The translations under genes were made by a program, and so were the position numbers. The notes beneath the pieces are model-generated. The model searched no databases and had not been told where the DNA came from. It was given only the letters and a program-made list of their open reading frames with translations. This document shows positions 1 through 5,236 of a stretch of DNA of 5,451 bases, one piece after another. Numbering within the stretch: position 1 is the stretch's first letter; each line of letters starts with the position of its first letter. The stretch is taken from positions 1 through 5,451 of the forward strand of contig JAAYAV010000117.1 in NCBI GenBank assembly GCA_012719195.1, in the 5' to 3' direction. Origin of the DNA: Anaerolineae bacterium (GTDB taxonomy: Bacteria; Chloroflexota; Anaerolineae; DRVO01).

Positions 1-620
1 CGGGCCTTCTCCGGTCCCACCAAGCCGGGCGCCCGGTAGGGGATGCGGTCGATGGCGTCGTAGCGAAAGACGTAGCCCTTCGGGTCGCGGGCGTACCAGA
101 GGATGTTGTCGTGCTTAGGCGACCAGCGCCGCCGGGAGCGGGCACCGTAGTCGTAGGCCCAGATGATCTCGTTGATGAGGGACTGCCGCCCGAAGATGGC
201 GTCCAGAAGTACGCGGCAGTAGTGCACCTCGCGGTAGTCCAAGTGCACGAAGAGGGAGCCGTCGGGCGTGAGCAGGCGACGCGCCTCGAGGAGCCGGGGC
301 TCGAGAAAGGCGAGGAAGTCGTCGAACACGTCCTCGAAGGAGAGCGAGCCCAGGCGCACGGTGCGGTAGCGTCTGCCCTGGTAACCCACCCGATCGCCGT
401 TCTCAGGGTCGCTGACGGTTCGCAGGCGGGTGAGCGTGCGCCGGGAGCCGGTGTTGAAGGGCGGGTCGATGTAGATCAGCCGGACGGACTCGGCCGGGAG
501 CGCCTGCAGGGCGGGCAGGTTGTCGGAGAGGACGATGACGCCGGAGCCGGGCTCCGGTCGCGGAATGATCAACTCAGGAGCCCGGCTCGGTGGGCGGAGC
601 GGGCTCGTCGTCACCGCCAT
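1..620 (-). CDS. Site-specific DNA methyltransferase, beta-class N4/N6 family, 3' end outside window
   Basis: The reading frame is open from the left edge to at least 620; 206 N-terminal residues are visible. It probably transfers a methyl group from S-adenosylmethionine to an exocyclic base amine in a specific DNA sequence. The catalytic motif IV, DPPFNTG, is at residues 52-58 (bases 456-467 encode DPPF), preceded by VIVLSDN-LPALQALP. A motif-V-like GSLFVHLDYR is at 121-130, and KHDNILWYARDP at 169-180 matches the region following the target-recognition part in this family. Catalytic motif first, with the SAM-binding FxGxG expected beyond the window, indicates the beta arrangement. DPPF rather than SPPY favours N6-adenine, by inference. 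The start is uncertain: ATG at 620 overlaps the TPR gene by 47 bases, GTG at 614 is in frame, and TTG at 572 lies one base after the TPR stop. None has a strong Shine-Dalgarno; conserved-looking sequence begins about residue 17, which would suit TTG. No restriction partner is visible. Confidence 0.85.
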   Translation of the reverse strand, partial: MAVTTSPLRPPSRAPELIIPRPEPGSGVIVLSDNLPALQALPAESVRLIYIDPPFNTGSRRTLTRLRTVSDPENGDRVGYQGRRYRTVRLGSLSFEDVFDDFLAFLEPRLLEARRLLTPDGSLFVHLDYREVHYCRVLLDAIFGRQSLINEIIWAYDYGARSRRRWSPKHDNILWYARDPKGYVFRYDAIDRIPYRAPGLVGPEKA

Positions 621-1140
621 TGCCGGCGGCCGCCTGCTCCAGCATGCGGTCCCGTAGGGCGCGCGCGTCGTGGTCCTGCGGGTTGGCTTCCAGGGCCATA
701 TCGAAGCAGCGCGCCGCCTCGTGCCACTCCTTTCGCAGCTTGTGGACTAGGCCGAGGTGGTAGGCGACGTTGGGCGCGCGCCGGTCCAGCTCCAGAGCCT
801 TGCGGAAGGCCTCGATGGCTCGCCGCTGGCACTCGTCGTTGCTCAGAACCGGGACACGCAAGACGGCCGCCCCTAAGTTGGACCACACCATGGGGTCGTC
901 GGGGGATACCTCCGCGGCTCGGGTGAGGATGCGCTCCGCCTCGGTGAAGCGGCCCAGGAGCACGTAGGCGCCGCCCAGGTTGAGCAGCACGCCCGGGTGG
1001 TCGGGCAGCACTTCCGCCGCCCTCTCCAGCAGGCGAGCGGCCTTCTCCGCCTCGCCGCGGCCGAGCAGGTCGGCGGCCTCGTTGGTCAGGCGCAGAGCAT
1101 CGCGACGGCGTTCCTCAGGGGATTGCTGTGGCCGGGCCAC
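574..1140 (-). CDS. Tetratricopeptide-repeat (TPR) protein, 188 aa
   Basis: A small soluble protein made almost entirely of TPR units, which form helix-turn-helix scaffolds for protein-protein contact. Repeats lie roughly at residues 14-47 (ALRLTNEAADLLGRGEAEKA), 48-81 (GVLLNLGGAYVLLGRFTEAE), 82-122 and 123-156 (NVAYHLGLVHKLRKEWHEAA), with the usual A-x-x-L-G-x-x and terminal P. The third repeat carries an insertion of about ten residues (RVPVLSNDEC) in its turn. No signal peptide or membrane segment is seen; the tail (171-188) is a low-complexity G/D/E/P stretch. The start is GTG at 1140, supported by AGGAG at 1155-1151 with a 10-base spacer. It lies 28 bases after the isomerase stop, and its 3' end overlaps the methyltransferase if that gene starts at 620. 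The partner is unknown. Confidence 0.9.
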   Translation of the reverse strand: MARPQQSPEERRRDALRLTNEAADLLGRGEAEKAARLLERAAEVLPDHPGVLLNLGGAYVLLGRFTEAERILTRAAEVSPDDPMVWSNLGAAVLRVPVLSNDECQRRAIEAFRKALELDRRAPNVAYHLGLVHKLRKEWHEAARCFDMALEANPQDHDARALRDRMLEQAAAGNGGDDEPAPPTEPGS

Positions 1141-1168
1141 TGGGCAGTCTCTCCTCTCTAGCGGCGGC

Positions 1169-2278
1169 TTAGCGGGCTGCCGGGGTTGGCGGGAAGCTCA
1201 GGATGACCTTCATACCGTCGTCGGAGCGGTACCCCTCGTGCTGGGAGCCGGCAGGTACGAAGAACGAGTCGCCCTGCTGGAGCGATAGCGAGTCGGCGGG
1301 ACCGACCATCTCGCCGCTACCCTGCACCACAATGCCGGAGTAGACCTCGCCCCGGTGCCGATCGGGTAGGTCGCCGCGGACGCGCAGTTCATGGGCGCGG
1401 AAGCAGGGCGTGTCCTCGCTGCCGACGACGACCGTCTCGGCGTCGCTGAGGGGGCGGCGGGCTAGGCTGGCGGCGGCCACCGCCTCGGTGCCGACGGCGC
1501 CGTCGTACTCGAAGACGTCCAGAGCCGTGTCCAGGTCCAGTCCCATGAGGGCGGCCTTCTCGCTCAGCACGACCTGCCCCACCTGGAACTCGGCGCTCAC
1601 TACCCAGTCGGTCGGCTCCTGCACCTCCACCATGAAGACGCCGGGGCCGATGGCGTGGGGGACGCCGGCACGCAGGATGTAGAGCTGACCGGGGCGAGCG
1701 GGCACCCGGTTGAGCATCTGCTCCATGCCGGCGACGTCCTGGCGGGCGATCAGGTCGCCCAGAGTGGGCTTGTCCACTGGCTCGCGGAAGCCGAGGAGGA
1801 TGTAGGGCTCGACTCCGGCGATGGGGCGGGTGCCCAGTACCAGCCAGGACTCTGTCTTGCCGAAGGTGTCGTTGAGGTGCCGCCGGGAGAACTCCGGCGT
1901 CGGGTGCGCCTGGATCTGCAGCCGCTCGGCCGAGTCCAGCAGCTTGACGAGCAGGGCGAGCTTGCTGCCGTAGCGGCGGACGTGCTCGCGGCCCAGGTAC
2001 GGCTCCGGCGCTGCCTGGAGCAGGTCGCGCAGAGGGACGGTCCGGCCGTCGGCGAGCTGGACCCGGCTCAGGCCCTCGACGATGTGCTCGCGGCCCTCGT
2101 TGAGCGCCTGCGTGTCGGAGGTGGTCCAGTCCTCGGGGAAGCTGCCGTCCTGGGGGTTGGGCTCGCCGCGCAGTTCGTGGATGAGCGCTCCGCCCTGGTA
2201 GATGCGCCAGACGCGGTTGGCGGTGAGCTTGAGCGGCCGCTGGGCCAGGCTTCGGGCTTCGGCGAGAGTGATGTCCAT
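1169..2278 (-). CDS. manA: Mannose-6-phosphate isomerase, class I (type I PMI, cupin), 369 aa
   Basis: Expected to interconvert mannose 6-phosphate and fructose 6-phosphate in the cytoplasm, linking glycolysis to GDP-mannose and glycan synthesis. The class I zinc site is recognisable: Q123 and H125 in LQIQAHP, E143 in GKTESW, and H208 in AGVPHAIGPG, followed by FMVEVQEPTD (215-224), the counterpart of the family's LxEIQxxSD segment. A second cupin fold at the C-terminus (about 310-350) includes the GDSFFVPAGSQHEGY stretch. At 369 residues it is close to the family's usual length. ATG at 2278 is preceded by GAAAGGG (2291-2285) with 6-base spacing. It lies 29 bases after the SDR stop, so it is probably co-transcribed. 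The N-terminus (RVWRIYQGGALIHELRG) differs from the textbook NxxxxYxWG version, so activity on another sugar phosphate, or a role as a ManA-like sugar isomerase, cannot be excluded. Confidence 0.88.
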   Translation of the reverse strand: MDITLAEARSLAQRPLKLTANRVWRIYQGGALIHELRGEPNPQDGSFPEDWTTSDTQALNEGREHIVEGLSRVQLADGRTVPLRDLLQAAPEPYLGREHVRRYGSKLALLVKLLDSAERLQIQAHPTPEFSRRHLNDTFGKTESWLVLGTRPIAGVEPYILLGFREPVDKPTLGDLIARQDVAGMEQMLNRVPARPGQLYILRAGVPHAIGPGVFMVEVQEPTDWVVSAEFQVGQVVLSEKAALMGLDLDTALDVFEYDGAVGTEAVAAASLARRPLSDAETVVVGSEDTPCFRAHELRVRGDLPDRHRGEVYSGIVVQGSGEMVGPADSLSLQQGDSFFVPAGSQHEGYRSDDGMKVILSFPPTPAAR

Positions 2279-2307
2279 GCGTAACCCTTTCTATACCCCG
2301 GTTGGTG

Positions 2308-3102
2308 TCAGCGCTCGTGTCCGGTATCGGTGTAAGGCCCCTGCATCGGGGGGAGCCCGTCTTCGGTCTGACGCTCGTCGGTGGGGATGGGCTCGGGTCC
2401 CACGCCCACGCGGATGACGCCGTTCTGGATGGTGCGCGAATCGTCGGAGGCCAGGAAGAGGGCCAGTTTGGCCACCTCGTCCGGCTGGGGCAGCAGCTCC
2501 GGCTTCTCGAAGGGGTAGCTGCGGGCGCGCATGGCGGTGGCCACCGGCCCCGGGCATATGGTGTTGACGCTGATGCCGTACTGGCCCACTTCCGCCGCCA
2601 GGGACTCGGCGAAGCCGATGACGGCGAACTTGGAGGCGCTGTAGGCGGCCTTCCAGGCTGAGCCGCGTAGACCGGCGCCGGAGGAGACATTGATGATCTT
2701 GCCCGAGCGGCGAGCGATCATGTGCGGCAGCACCGCCTGGCAGCAGAGGAAGACGCCCTTCACGTTGACGTCGAAGGTCAGGTCCCAGTCTTCTTCGCTG
2801 GTGTCGAGCACATAGGCGTGGCGGGCGACGCCGGCATTGTTGAAGAGCACGTCCACCCGGCCGAAGCGATCGAGCGTGGCGGCCACCAGGCGCTCGACCT
2901 GGGCCTTGTCGCGCACGTCGGTGGGCACGCCGATGGCCTGGCCGCCAGCCTGCTCAACGGCAGCGACGCCTTCGTTGATCTCATCGGTGCTGCGGGCCGC
3001 GAGCACCACCCGGGCGCCCTCGCGGGCGTACATCTCCGCGGTGGCACGGCCGATGCCCCGGCCGGCGCCGGTGACAATGGCCACCCGTCCATCGAGCTTC
3101 AT
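2308..3102 (-). CDS. SDR-family NAD(P)-dependent oxidoreductase, 264 aa
   Basis: A classical short-chain dehydrogenase/reductase: a cytoplasmic Rossmann-fold enzyme that oxidises an alcohol or reduces a carbonyl with NAD(P). Visible motifs are the cofactor loop TGAGRGIG (11-18), TDV (61-63), NNAG (88-91), N113, the catalytic S140 or S141, Y154 and K158 (YSASK), and PGPVATAM (184-191). R37 after the second strand (AARS) hints at NADP preference. The end is unusual: instead of the common TGQ-VDGG finish it has IQNGVIRVGVGPEP and a polar tail to residue 264. The frame is open further upstream to 3282, but ATG at 3102 is chosen because AGGAG (3114-3110) sits 7 bases before it, the SDR fold begins there, and the upstream stretch encodes only P/G/R-rich sequence over intergenic DNA. 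It is the first gene of the minus-strand block. The substrate cannot be told; FabG-like and 3-alpha/beta-hydroxysteroid-dehydrogenase-like annotations are both possible. Confidence 0.92.
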   Translation of the reverse strand: MKLDGRVAIVTGAGRGIGRATAEMYAREGARVVLAARSTDEINEGVAAVEQAGGQAIGVPTDVRDKAQVERLVAATLDRFGRVDVLFNNAGVARHAYVLDTSEEDWDLTFDVNVKGVFLCCQAVLPHMIARRSGKIINVSSGAGLRGSAWKAAYSASKFAVIGFAESLAAEVGQYGISVNTICPGPVATAMRARSYPFEKPELLPQPDEVAKLALFLASDDSRTIQNGVIRVGVGPEPIPTDERQTEDGLPPMQGPYTDTGHER

Positions 3103-3109
3103 CGCCTGT

Positions 3110-3114
3110 CTCCT
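3110..3114 (-). promoter_or_regulatory. Shine-Dalgarno that fixes the SDR start
   Basis: On the minus strand this reads AGGAG (within AGAGGAGA), 7 bases before ATG at 3102. It decides for 3102 against the longer open frame that reaches 3282. Confidence 0.8.
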
Positions 3115-3133
3115 CTGCGGGCAGTTGCCGGTC

Positions 3134-3162
3134 ATGATACGGCGGGAGCGGGTGTGGGACAA
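3134..3162 (-). promoter_or_regulatory. Sigma70-type promoter for the SDR-manA-TPR-methyltransferase block
   Basis: On the minus strand, TTGTCC (3162-3157, 4 of 6 to the -35 consensus) is followed after exactly 17 bases by TATCAT (3139-3134, 5 of 6 to the -10 consensus). Transcription would begin near 3127, giving a leader of about 24 bases that contains the SDR ribosome binding site. This AT-richer pair stands out in a GC-rich intergenic stretch. A small dyad, ACCCC/GGGGT (3162-3166 and 3170-3174), lies at and just upstream of the -35 box and could be an operator, though this is weak. Confidence 0.55.
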
Positions 3163-3182
3163 CCCCGGTGGGGTGGGCGAAG

Positions 3183-3220
3183 GACCTAACCCCCAACCCC
3201 TTCCCTGAGGAGGAAGGGGG
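3183..3220. repeat. Intergenic hairpin repeat of the CCTAACCCCCAACCCC type
   Basis: A C-rich stretch followed by a perfect 8-bp inverted repeat, CCCCTTCC (3197-3204) and GGAAGGGG (3212-3219), around a 7-base loop. It resembles a dispersed intergenic element seen in many copies in some Chloroflexota and related genomes; that resemblance is from memory. There is no T-run on either side, so it is unlikely to be a simple intrinsic terminator. It lies upstream of the SDR promoter. Confidence 0.55.
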
Positions 3221-3294
3221 CGGAAAGCCCCTCGCGCCATGTGGAAGAGGTTCGTCGAGTCTTCGCGCCCTCGCTGTGCCAAATGCGTGGCTCA

Positions 3295-3333
3295 AGCAAC
3301 AAGACGAGGGACCCCACGCTGGAGTCCCTCGTC
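3295..3333 (-). terminator. Candidate intrinsic terminator downstream of rarA
   Basis: A perfect 10-bp inverted repeat, GACGAGGGAC (3303-3312) and GTCCCTCGTC (3324-3333), with an 11-base loop. Read on the minus strand, the stem is followed by TTGTTGCTT, a broken T-rich tail, which fits termination of transcripts arriving from rarA, whose stop codon is 117 bases upstream. The tail is not a clean U-run, so the role is probable rather than certain; see the finding on the plus-strand reading of the same hairpin. Confidence 0.5.
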
Positions 3334-3449
3334 CCGAAGGAGGAAGAAGATGCCACTGCAAGCATCCGACGCTGAGTTGAGGATACCCTGCTGGCGGACC
3401 GCCCGCTCGACGGAAAGGGTACGATCCCTGCACGATGGCTTGGGGGGAT

Positions 3450-4784
3450 CTAGTCTTCCCCCGCCGGTGGTTCCTCACGCAGGCGCCGCAACCGCTCGGC
3501 GACCTCGGCCTCGGCTCCCAGGGAGCCGGGCTCATAGTACTGCCTCCCCTGAAGGGCGTCCGGCAGGTACTGCTGCTTGACCCAGTGGCCCTCGAAGCTG
3601 TGCGGGTACTGGTAGCCCTCGCCGTGGCCGAGGGCGGCGCCGTCCCGGCTGGCGTCCTGCAGGTGCCGGGGAACCTGCACCTTGCCCTCGCGCTCCACGT
3701 CGGCGAGGGCGGTCCAGTAGCCGCCGGCGGAGTTGGACTTGGGGGCGGTGGCGAGGTAGAGGGCGGCATGGGCCAGGGTGTACTGTGCCTCGGGCAGCCC
3801 CACCCATTCCAGCGCCCGGGCGGCAGCGACGGCGATCTGCAGCGCCTGGGGGTCGGCCAGCCCCACGTCCTCGGAGGCGAAGATGATCATGCGGCGGACG
3901 ATGAAGCGGGGGTCCTCGCCGGCATAGATCATCTTGGCCAGCCAATAGAGGGCGGCGTCGGGATCGGAACCGCGCATGCTCTTGATGAAGGCGCTGATGG
4001 TGTCGTAGTGGGCGTCGCCGTCCTTGTCATAGAGGAGGGCGCGCCGCTGCATGGCCTGCTCCGCCACCGCTAGATCGATGACGACCTTGCCGGCGCGGCC
4101 GGCGGGAGTGGCGGTGGCGGCTGACTCCAGGGCGTTGAGGGCCACACGGGCGTCGCCCCCGGCCAGGCGAGCGATGTGGGCCAGGGCGTCGTCGCTCACG
4201 TCTAGGGGGATGCGGCCGAGGCCGTGCTCGGCGTCGGCCAGGGCGCGGCGCATGAGGGAGATGAGGTCGTCCTCGGTGAGCGGCTGTAGCTGAAAGACGC
4301 GGCTGCGCGACACCAGGGGGCCGATCACCTCAAAGTAGGGGTTCTCGGTGGTGGCGCCGATGAGCACGACGGTGCCGTCTTCTACGTGCGGGAGGAGTGC
4401 GTCCTGCTGCGCCTTGTTGAAGCGGTGGATCTCGTCCACCAGGAGAATGGTGCGCTCGCCGTAGGTCTCTAGGCGTCGCTTGGCTTCCTGGACCACTCGG
4501 CGGATGTCGGCCACACCGGAGGTGACGGCGCTCAGCGAGGTGAAGTGCGACTGGGTGGCGTTGGCGATGATGACGGCCAGGGTGGTCTTGCCTACGCCGG
4601 GTGGGCCCCAGAGGATGATGGAGGAAAGGCGATCGCTCTCAATGGCCTGACGCAGGATGCGGCCCGGCCCGATGATCTCCTCTTGCCCCACGTACTCGTC
4701 GAGCGAGCGCGGCCGCATGCGCGCGGCCAGGGGCTCCCGGCCGGTGGGTTGCGGCGGTGCCGGGCGGAACATTCTGGTCTGCAT
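3450..4784 (-). CDS. rarA: Replication-associated recombination protein A, AAA+ ATPase RarA/MgsA, 444 aa
   Basis: A cytoplasmic homotetrameric AAA+ ATPase related to clamp loaders (E. coli RarA/MgsA, yeast Mgs1, human WRNIP1) that acts at stalled replication forks and single-stranded DNA gaps. Domains in order: a RarA N-terminal segment PLAARMRPRSLDEYVGQEEI (18-37); Walker A GPPGVGKT (60-67); Walker B ILLVDEIHRFNKAQQD (113-128); sensor 1 GATTENP (143-149); arginine finger region SRSR (159-162); sensor 2 GGDARVALN (209-217); then the family-specific MgsA C-terminal domain with KSMRGSDPDAALYWLAKM (268-285), FASEDVGLADP (302-312) and YPHSFEGHWV (393-402). Length is typical and all key residues are present. 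ATG at 4784 is chosen because GGGAGGGAG (4795-4787) precedes it; the frame stays open to 4883 and an inner ATG at 4772 is also possible. It stands alone between two intergenic regions. Confidence 0.96.
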   Translation of the reverse strand: MQTRMFRPAPPQPTGREPLAARMRPRSLDEYVGQEEIIGPGRILRQAIESDRLSSIILWGPPGVGKTTLAVIIANATQSHFTSLSAVTSGVADIRRVVQEAKRRLETYGERTILLVDEIHRFNKAQQDALLPHVEDGTVVLIGATTENPYFEVIGPLVSRSRVFQLQPLTEDDLISLMRRALADAEHGLGRIPLDVSDDALAHIARLAGGDARVALNALESAATATPAGRAGKVVIDLAVAEQAMQRRALLYDKDGDAHYDTISAFIKSMRGSDPDAALYWLAKMIYAGEDPRFIVRRMIIFASEDVGLADPQALQIAVAAARALEWVGLPEAQYTLAHAALYLATAPKSNSAGGYWTALADVEREGKVQVPRHLQDASRDGAALGHGEGYQYPHSFEGHWVKQQYLPDALQGRQYYEPGSLGAEAEVAERLRRLREEPPAGED

Positions 4785-4801
4785 CGCTCCCTCCCGCATG
4801 C

Positions 4802-4829
4802 AGTCTACTTGGCCGGCAAGCGCACGCAA
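4802..4829 (-). promoter_or_regulatory. Candidate promoter for rarA
   Basis: On the minus strand, TTGCGT (4829-4824) and TAGACT (4807-4802) are separated by 16 bases; the -10 matches 4 of 6 and the -35 3 of 6. The predicted start near 4795 would leave a very short leader carrying only the Shine-Dalgarno. Support is weak. Confidence 0.3.
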
Positions 4830-4892
4830 CCGCGCCCTGCACTCCGCCCTTCTGCGCGCCCGCTGCAGTTCCGCCCTCCCCATGCCCGGGCT

Positions 4893-4969
4893 GTCATTCC
4901 GAGCGAAGCGAGGAGTCTACGCGCTCCGGAAGAGCGGAGATCCTTCGGCGCGAAGCGCCTCAGGATGAC
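4893..4969. repeat. 77-bp intergenic repeat element of the GTCATTCCGAGCGAAGCGAG type
   Basis: The element starts GTCATTCCGAG and ends CTCAGGATGAC, imperfect inverted ends. Inside are two small perfect hairpins: CGCTC/GAGCG (4922-4926 and 4932-4936, loop CGGAA) and GGCGC/GCGCC (4947-4951 and 4955-4959, loop GAA). Elements with these words (CATTCCGAGCGAAGCGAGGA and TCCTTCGG-CTCAGGATGAC) recur between genes in many GC-rich environmental genomes, from memory. No transposase is encoded, so it is a non-autonomous repeat or a structured untranslated element. Confidence 0.65.
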
Positions 4970-5086
4970 ACGCAGGCGGTCGTGCCCTGAGGACGATGCG
5001 CCGGGAGCAACGCCCTGGCGATGATGCTGCGGCAGCCAAGGCCATCGGACTACGGGGGCAGCGGAGCGTCCGCGGCGGCGGGTGCT

Positions 5087-5116
5087 TTGCCGGTCAAATC
5101 AGCACTGTAGTAGACT
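5087..5116 (+). promoter_or_regulatory. Candidate promoter for the ABC permease gene
   Basis: TTGCCG (5087-5092; first base taken as t at 5087) and TAGACT (5111-5116) are 18 bases apart, with AT-richer sequence (GTCAAATCAG) between them. The -10 matches 4 of 6. The leader would be about 115 bases. Weakly supported. Confidence 0.25.
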
Positions 5117-5224
5117 GGACCTGTACTCTAGCCGATGGTGGCTGGCCGCCCCGCACCGACCATTGTTGCTGCTGAGCGCTGCAGCCGGGCCGCGCGCAGT
5201 GGGTTAGCCTGCGTTTCCCGCATT

Positions 5225-5229
5225 GGAGG
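5225..5229 (+). promoter_or_regulatory. Shine-Dalgarno that fixes the TTG start of the permease
   Basis: GGAGG lies 7 bases before TTG at 5237. No ATG or GTG in this frame competes with it, so it decides the start. Confidence 0.75.
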
Positions 5230-5236
5230 CAGTTCT

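Larger units (their letters stand above)
3103..3449. other. Intergenic region between rarA and the SDR gene
   Basis: These 347 bases carry the SDR ribosome binding site and promoter (3110-3162), a hairpin repeat (3183-3220) and a 10-bp hairpin (3303-3333). There is also an imperfect dyad, with 3380-3389 (AGGATACCCT) facing 3416-3428 (AGGGTA, 3-base bulge, TCC), enclosing a smaller GC hairpin. I see no convincing protein-coding gene and no tRNA in it. A plus-strand ATG at 3350 has a perfect AGGAGG six bases upstream, but its 76-codon frame runs antisense into rarA and is probably not a gene. Confidence 0.7.
4785..5236. other. Divergent intergenic region between rarA and the ABC permease gene
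   Basis: These 452 bases separate two genes transcribed away from each other. They hold the rarA ribosome binding site and candidate promoter (4787-4829), the repeat element (4893-4969), a candidate permease promoter (5087-5116) and the permease Shine-Dalgarno (5225-5229). Between 4970 and 5086 I see only GC-rich sequence with a small dyad GCGGA/TCCGC (5061-5065 and 5069-5073). Open frames crossing this region have no family resemblance or good start signals, and no tRNA or other RNA gene was recognised. Confidence 0.6.

Noticed and set aside
111..926. Long plus-strand open frame of 271 codons
   Set aside because: It lies antisense to the methyltransferase and TPR genes, is A/G/R/P-rich with no family resemblance, and is explained by GC-rich codon bias in the opposite strand.
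1655..2284. 209-codon plus-strand frame
   Set aside because: Antisense to the isomerase; its composition mirrors the codons of the real gene and there is no supporting Shine-Dalgarno or domain.
1389..2690. 433-codon minus-strand frame spanning the isomerase and SDR genes
   Set aside because: It is an off-frame reading of two well-supported genes; the product is a P/R/A/S-rich string without motifs.
3103..3282. N-terminal extension of the SDR gene to 3282
   Set aside because: The extension would cover the promoter and hairpin repeat, is P/G/R-rich, and lacks conserved sequence; the strong AGGAG before 3102 marks the true start.
3350..3580. 76-codon plus-strand gene starting after AGGAGG
   Set aside because: The ribosome site is excellent, but the second half is antisense to rarA with shadow-like composition and the product resembles nothing known; kept only as a finding.
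4785..4883. N-terminal extension of rarA to 4883
   Set aside because: The RarA family starts close to the MQTRMF or MFRP residues; the extension is low-complexity and the Shine-Dalgarno sits before 4784.
4545..5024. 159-codon plus-strand frame crossing the rarA start and the repeat element
   Set aside because: Half is antisense to rarA and the rest runs through the non-coding repeat; no motif or start signal supports it.
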